A DNA stretch of 64,000 bases from Aphrocallistes beatrix. Taxonomy: Eukaryota > Porifera > Hexactinellida > Sceptrulophora > Aphrocallistidae. Location: the NCBI GenBank assembly GCA_963281255.1, contig OY725496.1:1922001-1986000 (forward strand), read 5' to 3'. A program made the position numbers and the translations under genes. Below, in pieces: positions 23,137 through 35,003 of the stretch. The number at the start of each line of letters is the position of its first letter. The stretch's first letter is position 1. The notes under the pieces are model-generated. The model was not told the DNA's origin, ran no database searches, and was given only the letters and a program-made list of their open reading frames with translations.

Positions 23137-23802
23137 GAGTTGGCTTCAAAATATGATTTAAACGAGTTACGATATGTCGATTGAAGCAGAACAAGGATAA
23201 CGTCACTGAACAGTATGAATTTGGCCGCGTTAGTATTTCTACCAAGAGAAAAAGAACGATATATTTTTAGTTAGTTGATACAGCGTTGCTGGGATGGTTC
23301 CTGGTAAACGCTGCACAACCTGGCTTAGTGGGAACTATTCTGCTTGAAAAAGCTATTCAGTTCGCCAAAATGCTAGGGTTTAGCGAGGAATTCCAGAATA
23401 AAATTGATATAAATTGGAAAATTGACATAAATTGGATAATTCCAAAGCACGGTATTCTATCATCACGAAAAGAATTCATGATGAATCAGCCTCAGCGCCT
23501 TTAGACCAAGTTTCTATGTGGATGGAAACCATACTCCAGGAATAACACATACATTTCAGATGGGAAACATTTTCAATATTGATGAAACGGGTCCCTTTTG
23601 GAAATTACTGCTGAACGTACCCTTCAATTTAAAGGAATGGATTGTAAGGGTGGCAAGCACGCTAAGGACAGGATTACAATATTAGTTGGGGCTAGTGCCC
23701 TCGGCGAAAAGCTACCGCTGATGGTTATCGGAAAATCCCAATAACCAAGATGTTTTGCTAACTCCCACATTCCGCAAGTTTTTCTCGTGCAAAACCCGAC
23801 TT
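23137..23802 (+). pseudogene. pogo/Tigger transposase remnant (second reading)
   Basis: Same broken transposase as 2775-3440, with the CENP-B-type block and the first DDE Asp in NIDETGPFWKLL. A few single-base differences from the first reading are present, as expected of alleles. Confidence 0.7.
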
Positions 23803-25151
23803 GCTAATAAGCGAACTCTACTGTACTACCAGGGGCGGATCCACCGGGAGGGGGGAAAGGGAGGCCATAGCCCTCCTGAGAATTTTTAGCGGATTGACAG
23901 TACAGGATACTTCAGTGAACTCAGGCTTGTGAAATCTTATCTGAGACCTAATATGCTTGAAGAGGATTATACAGTTTGTGGGTCGTGAACCTTCTTTAAT
24001 TGACCTCATTTTTGTATCAGCGCATTCAACATGTTCTCCTAATAATAAATGCCCAATGTGTTGGGAAGCTACCAGATTTGAACGACATGCACTAGCCCAA
24101 TCTCAAATTTTACTCACAAAACTTGGAGTGCTGATGATAATACTTCATAGGTTTTCAAATTTTTTTTTAATTGTTTGAGTAAAATTTCTCGCATCAATGC
24201 ACTAAGAGGGATCTGATTGACAACACCCACCAGCGTTTAGATCACAGGAATGCGCTCGTTTACTTGTCTTGACATGCTACAACATTTTGAAGAAGGAGAT
24301 GGCACTAAATTAAGTTTACAACTCCCGTGATGGAAGAAATTTATCTTCTAATTATTAGTGGTTCAATTTTTCACATTTCCCACCCCAATCAGAATCAAAG
24401 GAGGAAGGAATTGTGTTCAAAAACATTATGCAGCTTAAATCAATTGGTGAGATTTCAAACAATCAATTTTAAAAAGGTCTTCAATGTTGCGAGATTCTGG
24501 AATTCGTTGTCTCTGACAGTGGAATATTATTATGAAAGAAGAAGAAATTATGTACGGATAATAAGCAGTTTATTTCAGTTAGTATAAACTGAAGAGTGTA
24601 GACCATAGTAAATAAAAGTATCAACTTGATATTAAGGAAACCTTTGTTCTGACTGTGACAAATATTGTCCATATTTGATAAAAATGAAGTGAACAGTGTA
24701 GAAAGTCCAATCAAATTGAATATGGATACCTTCAGGAAACAAGTTGACCATATTTTGAGATACAAATACGAAAGCTGTGTTATTTTTTATTGAAACAGTG
24801 AATTTATGATGTTGATTGAAACTAGAACCTGGCAATACTTGAGAGAACTCTTCGCTGTGTTATAGGGATCTTAGGCTGTATCATCCTCCTAGCGTGATAC
24901 ATAGAGGACTCAACTTCATAAAATGATATTCTAGATGCATATAAACTATCCCTAGTTGTATGGTCAAATAATTCCCTTAAACTTCCATGCGTTTTGGGGC
25001 CATTTTATTATACTTGGTTTTCAATGCAAGTACCTCTGAATTGTATTCTTTGACCACATGACTATGGGGGTGAATTAGGAGTTACTAGGTTCGATTCGTT
25101 GTTCAATATACTTGTCCTATTCTTTAGGCCTATCTGGCCCATAACCGACGA
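23803..25151. other. Second reading of 3441-4789, no recognised gene
   Basis: It contains the possible hAT-type terminus CAGGGGCGGATCC near 23830 and otherwise short anonymous frames. Confidence 0.5.
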
Positions 25152-25437
25152 TGCCGGGTAGAGCCGGGTATGAGCCGGGTAGAGCCGGGTCAGGCCGGGT
25201 AAGGGCCGGGTAGGGGCCGGGTAAGAGCCGGGTAGGGGCCGGGTAGGGGCCAGGTAGGGGCCGGGTAGAGCAGGGTATGGGCCGGGTAGGGCCGGGTAAG
25301 AGCCGGGTAGGGCCGGGTAAGAGCCGGGTAGGGCCGGGTAAGAGCCGGGTAGGGGCCGGGTATGGGCTGGGTAGAACAGGGTATGGGCCGGGTAGGGCCG
25401 CCCGGCCCATGCCGGTTGGCCGGGTGGGTCCGACGCC
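25152..25437 (+). repeat. GC-rich minisatellite (second reading)
   Basis: Same GCCGGGTAGGG-type array as 4790-5075 with a different order and number of units. Three GCCGGGTAAGA-type units in a row appear here against two in the first reading, and some GGGGCC units are missing. Confidence 0.9.
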
Positions 25438-25445
25438 TATGTATA

Positions 25446-25971
25446 CGGTACATGTCATTTTCATTTCTGTCCAGAATTATACCCATGATGTTTCGAGGAT
25501 CACCTCTACCGCGATCCACTAAACGGATTGGAATAATTACATTATCTCCAGTGTTTCTAGCAACCTGCTCAAGACGATGCGTTTCAACATGCGTTCTGCC
25601 TGAGCTAACTGTCCTTCAGCTGCTCTCTTGCTGTAGAGTTGAATGTGTCGTGCCGTATTTGGATAGCTGTTTCCTGAGACGAAGGAGCAGATGAGGATGT
25701 TGAAGAAGTAGCTTCTGAGGGATCAGGTGACGTGTCTTCTTGTGTAGGAAGATTTGGAGAAACTGGGGTCTGGTTACCTGAAGAGACTTGAGAGGGGTCA
25801 GATTGCTGATATGCAGCCATCAGGTCGTCTTCGGACACAAGGCGTTCTAGGATTTCACTAGGAAGGGATACTGAACGTAGTCCGACTTGTGCATCACATC
25901 CAAACAGGGCCTTGAATGGGGATTGTTTAATTCCAGAATGGTAACCACTGTTCTTCTGAAACTTTATAGAT
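25446..25971 (-). pseudogene. Integrase-like fossil (second reading)
   Basis: Same broken SCAND3/KRBA2-type integrase piece as 5085-5610, with the same flanking minisatellite. Confidence 0.6.
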
Positions 25972-26292
25972 TTTAAACTACAAATTTGAGAAAGGGGAAT
26001 GCAAAAAATGGTGTTATAAAAGGGGGGAATTAGAGGAAAAAGTTTGGGAAGCACTGCCATAGCAGGCCATAGACAAAGCAACGTTCACACATTAATACAC
26101 AATACGTTTACTTTTTGATTTGTGAAGCAAAAATTCATAATATGATTCAGTCAATCCGTCAAAAAAACCGACCAATGATTCAGTCAATTTGTAAATTGCC
26201 TAATTAAATCAGGCAATTTATAAATTCACTGCAAATTTCAGGCAATTTACAAATTCACTGCTTTTACACATTGACTCTAACTATACAATCGA

Positions 26293-27658
26293 ACCTGCTA
26301 TAACGGCCACTCTATATAACGGTAACCTGTCTATAGCGGTCACCAATGAACAGTCCGGTCCGAAATTCAAAAATATTGAACCTGTGATGGCGGTCACCTG
26401 CTCAACGCGCCCAGCGGCCACCCGTTTGTAGTCCCTTACGGACCATAAAACTGTGTATAACGGCCATCACCTTTTATGTGTTTATTACAGGAGCTGTTAC
26501 GAATGATAAACGAGTTTCATGTAATTACTTCAAGTAATGGATTTCTAAAAACTTGATATTTAAATATTTGATTGGAATATACCTAAATCACCAGTATGAA
26601 TACAAATAAATGCCTGTGAATGCTTTTTATTCATTTTAAATAACTCATTTTACTTTGTTCATAACATCTAAACTTAAAATCTCTATATCTCCGGTCTTTA
26701 AAATTTCAAAAGTGACCATCTTTAAAAAATAAAAAGTCAAAATTGGTTTGAGATAGTGGTTTAAAATTTCAAGAATTGTTCCATATCATTAAGCGATGAA
26801 CGTAGGACAACTTGATTTTCGAAATCTTATAACTAGGTGACTTTATTCCTGATTTCCCAAAAAAGAAACGCTTTTCGCCCTTTTTTATCAGACATCAATA
26901 AGATTTACAATTTTTGTCATTTTAACTTTCTTTTGGTCCTATGTGGTGACAAATATGATAGAGAATCTATGATTCGATTTTGGAAGCAATTATTTACTTG
27001 GCATGTCCTAAAAAACTTGTTGAGTGGCAGGGTTAAGGTGACAGAACCCCAAAAAATAAAAGTCTTAATTCAACCATTGTTATAATATGAGCTTCGAACT
27101 AGCAATAAATATGAAGTTATAGTTACTCAGAGTCTGAATACTATACAATATCCGTACCTGGGCTGTTAGGCATAACTAACTATTGACTAGGATCATGTTG
27201 ATTTAACTATTCAACTATCATTATTATTGATTGATAGAGCTAGTAGCGAAGGTATTTTGTTTAATTTTAACTTTTTTATGTTGAAAAATATCAATTGTCA
27301 GGCCATTTAATTAGGAATCTTTCAGGCAAAATAATTTTCAGTTTTTAAACTTTCTTTTTATTTGAAAATCGGGCTTAATATGATTATTTTTTTAGTTAGG
27401 GTAATTTTTTTAATTGAGAAAGTCGATTTTACCTGCTTTATCTACATAAATAGTCATCGGATTGACAAAATATTTCATTCTCGGATTATTTAGACATCCT
27501 ACAATGATATAAAACCATTATTACAATATGTTTAGAATAAACCAATTTTTGAGATACGTGGCCACGTGGAGATACATGCCCACGCTTAACATCTCTTATA
27601 GATCTACTTTCATCGTATGCTGTAAGCCAAATCATATGGTTTTTCGCGGGCGCTATCC
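26293..27658. repeat. Second reading of MITE fragment plus diverged TTAA-element copy
   Basis: It corresponds to 5932-7297: a GAACCTGCTATAACGG-type fragment to about 26565, then the diverged element ending GGGCGCTATCC before TTAA. Confidence 0.65.
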
Positions 27659-28386
27659 TTAAGCCATTTTCAATGGGAAGAATCCAACTTTTCGTCACTA
27701 TTCTAAACCCTAGTAGAAAGAATATAATGTAAGAACGACAATATTTGTCCTCTTAAAATAAACCAATAAATAAATTGGGAGCTGATCCCCTAAGGAATAC
27801 AATGGACAATTCGAAAATATCCTATTTTCACTATCATTTGAGATACAGATATGGGATGAGAACTTTTAAATGCTCTAAGTATTTTCGATCAATCGATAAA
27901 ATCATAATTCGACCTAATACAGCGTCCGATGTAAAGACCTCTTTGGAATACTAGAGATATTCGATGTCAAACGGATTGAGACAATCTACATCAATTGAAA
28001 TACAAACTCGGTCTTGATTAGACGCAATTTCAAACTTGTAATGAGCTTAAAGAACGAGATTTCTGTAAATATGTTCGTTGTGTGTCACCATTATGATAAT
28101 TTTTTCAAGAAAATACATCCTAAATTGTTGTTTTTCACCTTAATTAACTGAAAGTTAGTTATCCATTGTATTAAAAAAATATTCAACTAAAACGAAGCAG
28201 AATTGTTCACTCTGCAAATGGGAAACGGACATTTCGTCCCCTGAACATTCATTACCGGACACTGGTGGCCAGTGTTTCCCTTGTTTCCTCTGGTCCTAAC
28301 AAATCTTGTATCCTCGGTCCCATTGCAACATCCATTGTCAAGTTAAAATTTTAATTTTATTTTAATATATTGCAATAAAATAGGTT
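27659..28386. other. Second reading of 7298-8025, nothing recognised
   Basis: AT-rich spacer without a supported feature. Confidence 0.5.
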
Positions 28387-29456
28387 TGGTCATAGCCTAC
28401 TCTAATAATGCCTCACAGTAAAATAACCAAGGATGCAGTAATAGCCGGATGGATTAATACTCGATTAGCATAAAATCGTTAACCATGTAGGATAGGCATT
28501 AAGAATGTATTACCAGCATATAGAAACATGGCATCAAAGTACATATATCCGTTGCCAAAATTTCGATCAGTCATCATATCATTGCTCAACAGTTCATTTT
28601 ATGCACGATTTTGGCCAGCTGTTTTAAGCCTACTTCTAAATGTTATTAAGGTAGAATCTTTGTGTGGAACTAAGATTAGTACGAGTTGATTTGAAAAATT
28701 TAGAATTTATCAAATGGAATATTGTTACATTCCTACGTTGCTATGGTAAAGCATTTTGATCAGTTTGAGCCATATCCTGCAAACTGTAAGAACTAGGTCT
28801 TCAAATTTGATCGTATTTGATAGGCAATTGGCTACTTCCTATTTAGGTAATAATACAATTTAAACTTCTAAATACACAGACTATAGAGTTATGCGACAAT
28901 TTAGTGTTTTGGTCACATTCTTAAAATCAACCCATAACTCAAAACTCGTTGAATTTAGAAATTCAAGTTGTATTATCACCTGATAAGAAGTAGTCCATTG
29001 CCTATCAAACACAATCAAATTTGAAGATCTAGTTACTACAGTTTGCACGAAATGGCCCAAACTGACCAAAATGCTTTACCATAGCAACGCAGGAATGTAA
29101 CAACATTCCATTGAAAAATTCTAAATTTTTCAAATCAACTCGTACTAATCTTGGTTCTACACAAAAAATCACACCTTAATACCATTTAGAAATAGGGTTA
29201 AAACAGCTTCGAAAATCGCTAAAATTGTCCTTAGAATGAACTGTTGCGCAATGATATGATGACTAATCGAAATTTTTCCAACGGATGTATGTACTTTGAT
29301 ACCATGTTTATATATGCTGGTAATACATTCTTAATGTTTATTCTGCATGGTTAACGATTTTAGGCTAATCGTGTATTAATCCATTCGGCTACTACTTCAT
29401 CCCTAGTCCATAATTTTCAGTCTACTGTGAGGCATTATTAGAGTAGGCTATGGTTT
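28387..29456. repeat. Long foldback element (second reading)
   Basis: Same 1.07 kb inverted-repeat element as 8026-9095, arms about 500 bases each. Confidence 0.8.
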
Positions 29457-29987
29457 GGTATATATTTTCCCAAATTTATGTACATATTATCAAAGCATTT
29501 GGCGAAATTAGAAAAATATGGTAGAGAGTAGTTTCCAATGGTTGACAAGGAGTTTTAGCGTGTTTAGATTCTGATGGTAATATTTCGAATCTAGTATATG
29601 ATGAATTTTTTATTTGCCTTTTTCAAAAAAAGATGCGCAAAGAAAACAAATCTCAAAATATGCTAGAAACTTGTTTTCAACTGTTGACATGGGTTTTTAA
29701 GGGTGTGGATTTCGAAAAGCTTTTTACGAATTTATATGATCAATTCTTTGTTTACAATGTGGTAGAAAATATCTTCCAACCATTGATCTATTGTTATTAA
29801 TAGTCTAGATTCCAAATATCGAATTTACGATTATATTGATAATCTTTTTATTTATAATACATTAATTAAGTAATCAATATTTGGGAATAGTACTTCGAAA
29901 TCTTTTGAGATTCCTAAGCGCCGCAAGGCGAAACAGCGAATACAGTGTACGCCAGCAGCCCTGCACAAGTGTCCGAAACACGCTTGT
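29457..29987 (+). repeat. 140-bp-type core with GC-hairpin end (second reading)
   Basis: Same as 9096-9626. It ends ACACGCTTGT, 34 bases before the TTAA where the duplicated block stops. Confidence 0.6.
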
Positions 29988-30109
29988 ATATTATAATACA
30001 CATGCAGAGGGTTCAGATTAGTTAAGCATTTCTGAGTATTACCTAAACACTTTCGTTGGTATGTTTACTACTTATGTTTGATATCTTAAATTTATTATAG
30101 TGCATAGCA

Positions 30110-30691
30110 ATAAAAAATGTTATGTGCATATTTTCACATCTTTATATATATTTTTTCACACCATTTGACGAATTTTGAAAAATATGGTAGTGACTAGCTT
30201 CCAACGGGTGACATGGGGTTTTCAAGGGTGTAGATTTCGAATATCATATTTTCGAGTTAATTCGATAATTTAATTGTTGTTTTTTTTACAATTGATGCAT
30301 AAAGTAAACAAATCTCAAAAATATGCTAGAAACTTGCTTTCAATGGTTTACATGGGTTTCTGGGGGTGTAGATTTCGAATATCGTATTTTCGAATCTATG
30401 AGATAAATTTATTGTTTACTTTTGTTTACAATAGATACATAAAGTAACCAAATTACAAAAATAAACTAGAGACTAGCTTCCAACGATTGACATGGGATTT
30501 TCAGGGGTGTAGATTTAGAATATTATATTTTCGGATCTATATGAGAAATTATTTGTTAACTTTTGTCTACAATATTTATATAAAGCAAACAAATTCCCAA
30601 AATAGGCTAGATTGAATAACTCCAGACGCCCGATTCTACAGGCACAAAGTGTACGCAAGCCGCGCAGCGTATGCAAGCGAAGCGCGCTTGT
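30110..30691 (+). repeat. 140-bp tandem repeat (four units) with GC-hairpin 3' end
   Basis: Units begin near 30171, 30311, 30451 and 30591 (period 140). They share CTAGAGACTAGCTTCCAACG and GGGTGTAGATTTCGAATAT. The array ends in GGCACAAAGTGTACGCAAGC then CGCGCAGCG, TGCAAGCGAAGCGCGCTTGT. That terminal block is the same as in the CCTTACTATTAAAACTCG family, so the two bodies appear to share a 3' end. No gene is present. Confidence 0.75.
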
Positions 30692-30789
30692 ACCCAATAA
30701 AACTAAGTAAATACTTAGTTTTACTGTTTAAGTTGTTTTAGTCTAGTTTTAGTTTAAGTCGATCTGAGAATAAGGTAGGAGCCTGGTTT

Positions 30790-31080
30790 AGATCAAGAGA
30801 TGCAGCTGCAAGAGCGGAATGCACCACATCGAGTTACATGCTCCTTGATCATCCAAAGTCTACACCACGTCATGGTGATGCTACATCAATGCTATACCGC
30901 GATAACATGACAGTCAAGTGCCATTATTCTGGAGCACTTTCTTCTCTTGAATTCTCTGACTGGATTCTTTGTTCAAAAGATATTCGCCTGCATATCTTTT
31001 TCATCTACAGAACGCCATTCTCCAAAAAATACGTCTCTACCTTCCTCGAGCAACTCTCATTCATAGCATTCTATAAATAA
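30790..31080 (+). pseudogene. LINE endonuclease (APE) fragment
   Basis: The frame YMLLDHPKSTPRHGDATSML followed by YRDNMTVKC and later IRLHIFFIYRTPFSKKY with TFLEQL resembles the apurinic-type endonuclease domain of CR1/Jockey-like LINEs. In those, HHP-R..GGGV, LYR, a central S-F/L-E and IYRPP blocks occur in this order. Here only about 90 codons remain, with no reverse transcriptase. The usual GGG and PP residues are altered. It is a dead fragment. Confidence 0.6.
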
Positions 31081-31321
31081 GGCAATGGCAGTCACTATTT
31101 TTTTTTGACCAAGGATTGGTTTGTATATTCAAATTTACATTCATCCATTATACATTATATATGATTAATTATGCATTTTTAAGTGACCCTACTGACAAAT
31201 ATCCTTACTATTAATACTCGATTAATGTATATATCCTTACCTAAGTTGACTAATTCATTAAAAAATGGCAAAGAATTATGAATTATTCAAATAATTCAAG
31301 CATGAATTAGTCAACCATAAG

Positions 31322-31577
31322 CTAAGTTGACTAATTCATGAATTAATGAATAATTCATAATTCCTGAATTAGGAATTATTCATAATTCAGGGAATATGAA
31401 TTATTCGAATGATTCAGAATCCTGAATTAAGAAATATTCGAAAAATTCATTCATATAGTAATTTATGATATTTTGTTGCAAAAACTTTCGATTTTGAATA
31501 ATTCTTCTCAGGCTTGATGAATTATGAATTATTCGAATTATTCGAATTATTCATTAATTCATGAATTAGTCAACCTA
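31322..31577. repeat. AT-rich foldback with GTTGACTAATTCATGAATTA ends
   Basis: The left part reads GTTGACTAATTCATGAATTA and the right end is its inverse, near 31553-31573. The interior repeats GAATTATTC-type palindromes. A related partial copy precedes it at about 31250-31315. No coding. Confidence 0.65.
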
Positions 31578-31579
31578 AA

Positions 31580-32117
31580 TCCTTACTATTAAAACTCGAT
31601 TAAAGTTTGTATATATATATATCTGTTACAAATTGATTGAAGAAACTGCCAGGTACAGAAAGCTGATTTTTGGCATGTGGGAGTCTTTTGGCTATAGCTC
31701 CAGTAAGTTCGGAGCTCAAAGCAAAATGTCGACTCATCATGGAATTATGACGTCATTGTCACATTTAAAAAGTTAAGCAACACAGTTATTCGGGCATAAC
31801 TCAGTCATTATAGGAGATAGAAGGCTGAAATTTTAATAGAATCTGTATACTAACACGTCTCCCATATGAGGCAACTATCATCAAAAAATGATGACTCATC
31901 ACTTTGCTATGACGTCATCATTACTCATCAAAATTTTAAAAATTGACAAATTTGGTGATTTTTCGAGTGATATCGATTTTAAAACTAAGATGGACATATT
32001 CAGAGATGATATCTCCCTTATAATTAACCAATGTCACCTCTAGGCGACCGAAGAGAGCCTCCGGCGGACACGAAGTGTCCGCCAGCCGCGCAGCGCAAGC
32101 AAGCGAAGCGCGCTTGT
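31580..32117 (+). repeat. Dispersed family A copy, CCTTACTATTAAAACTCG start to CGCGCTTGT end
   Basis: The full unit runs: TCCTTACTATTAAAACTCG start, (TA)n run, GAATTGATTGAAGAAACTG-like body with two TGACGTCA motifs, then a GC-rich end with GGCGGACAC / GTGTCCGCC arms and GCGAAGCGCGCTTGT. Total about 540 bases, no gene. The asymmetric ends, AT run and terminal hairpin fit Helentron-type non-autonomous elements, but no Rep/helicase source is in view. Confidence 0.7.
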
Positions 32118-32586
32118 ATATATATATATCTGTTACGAATTGATTGAAGAAACTGTCAGGCCCAGAAAGCTGATTTTTGGTATGTGGGAGTTTTTTGGCT
32201 ATGGCTCCAGTAAGTTCTGAGCTCAGACGAAAATGTCGACTCATCATGGAATTATGACGTCATTGTCACATTTTTAAAAGTTAAGCAATACAGTCATTCG
32301 AGCATAACTCAGCCATTTTAGAGATAGAAGGCTGAAATTTCAATAGAATCTGTATACTAACATACCTCACAAATGATGCAACTATCACCAAAAAATGAAG
32401 ACTTATCGCTATGTAATGACGTTATCATTACTCATCAAAATTGAAAATTTTTGTGATTTTTCGTTCGATATAGTAACAGTAGGACAGACGTATTTAGAGT
32501 TGTTATTTCCCTTATAATTAATCAATGTAACCCCAGGCGCCCACAAAGTGTCCGCCAGCCGCGCAGCGTAAGCGAAGCGCGCTTGT
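32118..32586 (+). repeat. Dispersed family A, second copy in tandem
   Basis: It follows directly on the previous copy, sharing the (TA)n run, and ends in a shortened GC block (AAGTGTCCGCCAGCC ... GCGCGCTTGT). The hAT element starts ten bases later, so the hAT landed next to this 3' end. Confidence 0.7.
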
Positions 32587-33349
32587 GACCATTAATCAGG
32601 GTTGGCAGGTTTTGTCCACTTGGACAAAACCTAGTGGTTTTAACCAGGTTAAAACCGTCCTGTCCATAACCTCTTGGGTGGACAAAACTGGACAAAACCT
32701 CAAAATTTAATTCATATTCCTCATTAACTGGAAGTCTGGAACCATCAGTAAACTATTGTTAGTCATAAATCACTGTTCGTGTATAAGTAGATTTACGATG
32801 TAGCACTATTTAGATACAGTAGAGATACAGTCAAATAAGTAGTAGACATTTTAAATCCCCTAGAACCACAATTACATACAATTCACTCCGATTAACACAT
32901 ACTCCGGATAAGGAGTACAAAATTCCACGGTCCCTTGGTGTATGTGTTTACTGAGAGTCGACTGTATGTATAAAGTTATAAACAATTTTCTAGTTTGTTG
33001 ACAAAACCTGTTGTATAGCATGGTTTAACCGGCATTCCTAAAGCTCCCACCAGACAAAACACCAAAGATGAATAAAATGTTTACATTTAGCGATTTTATT
33101 ATACACACTACGTATAGATATTTGTACGTAATAATTCTGTTCATTAATGAGGCTCTAATTCCTATCAGAATACACACTGAGTATCCTGAATATCGAACTC
33201 CTCCAAATCTAGCTATTCTAAATTCTAATGTTCAGAAAAGAGACTAAATACTTATTAGCAATCTAGATCTCCCTGCCTTCCCGCTTGAAAATGCCTTGCT
33301 TCACGATTGAGACCTATATCATTGATGAGATTAGCAATTGATGTGTCGA

Positions 33350-34337
33350 TCAGGTCTTCATGTTTGCAAGAATCACAAGTAAGAAAGGTCTATTAATCAA
33401 GAAGGTACTGATACACTTCAGCTGACTGTTCCAGCGTGTAACAATTGGTAACTGTGGCTTAACCGATCCAGTTTGATTGGATAAAAGGGATCCTGGGACA
33501 TGATGTTTTCGGAAGTATTTGTTAATTTCTGTGATCTGGTTTATAACTTGTGAGGGTGTGACATCCTTTGATAGCAAGTTTATTATATGAGACGCACAAC
33601 CGTAGACTGTGAGTGAATCATCTTGGGATTTCAGCTTAGAACGCATTGATACCATTTTTCTCTCATTGTCAGTCACAATTGCGACAAGCTTGCATCCAAA
33701 CTTTGCGTTAGCTTCTTTGGTAGCTTCAACAGCCAAGGTAGCACAATAAGTGGCTGTTTTCTTGTTTGTGCCTGTGTCGACAGAATTCACAAAGTAAGAT
33801 TTTTCCCCGGTGTGTACAATGTGAATAATTACAGGAGAATTGTGTATATCGCTCCATCCATCTTGGACAAGGGTAACATCCTTTTCCTTGAGTGAAGCTG
33901 CCTGCTTCTATCACTTCATCATATATTTTGTCAAGAAGGGGGCCAGTTAGTTTTTTTCGTTTAGGAGGAGCATACCCTGGTCGAAGCATGTCAAAGGTCT
34001 GCTTGAAGATATCATGCTCTGCAAGACTAAAGGGGAGGTTGCAAGCATAGAACAAACGAGCAATCTGTGCATCAAGATCTTCCTTTTGTTGCATACTCGT
34101 CTTAAAGACGAAATCATTCATTTTAGGTTGCAGCCTGCGGAAAATACGCTTTTCGGTTTGAACATCAGGGTCATCACTGATTACTTCAACTTCAGAGCTC
34201 AACAAAAGTGAATTGCTAGTATGAGATTTTTTCGGTTGAACATTTGCCAATATGAGCTCTAAGTCTGCAAGCTTTGGAGCTAATACACAAACCACAATTG
34301 ATGCATTTAGCTCTTGAAACTTTTCTGTCTTCCTCAA
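33350..34337 (-). pseudogene. hAT transposase (DUF659-like), frame broken in this reading
   Basis: The sequence matches the middle of hAT transposases of the DUF659 kind: NLPFSLAEHDIFKQTFDML and GYAPPKRKKLTGPLLDKIYDE, then a nuclease-core part with LVAIVTDNERKM (catalytic Asp region), YGCASHIINLLSKD, and RWNSQLKCISTFLINRP. The frame changes near 33800. In the second reading (38324-39310) the same place is one base different and the frame is open. The zinc finger at the N-terminus and the C-terminal dimerisation domain are not seen, so even the open version is partial or spliced. Confidence 0.8.
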
Positions 34338-34767
34338 TCTTCATGAAATATTGCCAAACCGAGTCTACTTGCCTCCCGCCTTGATTCATTGAATGAGCAA
34401 AATAATCAATCTATGGTAGAAAATGGAAATAGTCAATTCAACAATTAGATTTACTACAAATTATTGTAAGTAAGAGCGGCTTGCGAAACACACAGTCTCA
34501 ACAAACCTGTTTTTCTTATATGGATTGGGGGTAAACTACTGTAAATATGCCTAATTTTACATAGCTTCACTTCAGGAATGTTTAGTTGTTTACACGTTTA
34601 CACATCAATAATACACATGATCTAATTTGAGTACCTATATTAATCTTAATCCATATTACTGAATACCAAAGGAATCTATACTTAGAAAACATTTTGTTGC
34701 CCCTCTTGGCGCAAAGAAAATGTTATAATGATAAATCAAAACGATTCAGGCTATATTTTCAAACTCA

Positions 34768-35003
34768 CAGGTTTTGTCCAGGTTTTGTCCAAGTTTTGTC
34801 GAGGTTTTGCCCAAGTTTTGTCCAGGTTATGTCCAAGTTTTGTCCAGGTTATGTCCAAGTTTAGTCCAAGTTTTGTCCAGGTTATGTCCAAGTTTAGTCC
34901 AAGTTTTGTCCAGGTTTTGTCCAAGTTTTGTCCAGGTTTTGTCCAAGTTTTGTCCAGGTTTTGTCCAGGTTTGTTCAAGTTTTGTCCAGGTTTTGTCCAA
35001 GTG
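34768..35003 (+). repeat. Minisatellite AGGTTTTGTCCA, about 20 units, inside the hAT
   Basis: Tandem 11-base units alternate as GGTTTTGTCCA and AGTTTTGTCCA, with some GGTTATGTCCA. The same motif occurs singly in the terminal inverted repeats of this hAT. Frames through it (PGQNLDKTWTK-type) are not proteins. Confidence 0.9.

Larger units (their letters stand above)
20457..30025 (+). repeat. Second reading of 95-9664 (9.57 kb near-identical block)
   Basis: The block matches base for base with offset 20362, then 20361 after the minisatellite. I noticed only a few substitutions plus unit rearrangement in the minisatellite. Examples are the Lys/Gln codon in the transposase and an A/T change near 29509. 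The match stops exactly at TTAA (30022-30025). Beyond it, the first copy continues with the GGATACCGCCC element and the second with GCATTTCTGAG. It is probably the other haplotype or a duplicated contig end, or else a real recent duplication. Confidence 0.95.

Noticed and set aside
95-30025. The 9.6 kb direct repeats as a giant transposon or segmental duplication
   Set aside because: The repeat starts directly after a 200-N gap and differs at an allelic level, so an assembly or haplotype origin is more likely. It is kept only as a question.
30692-30790. Possible second Harbinger terminus (AAACTAAGTAAATACTTAGTT)
   Set aside because: There is a short hairpin and a vague likeness to the 12300 region, but no terminal match or duplication.
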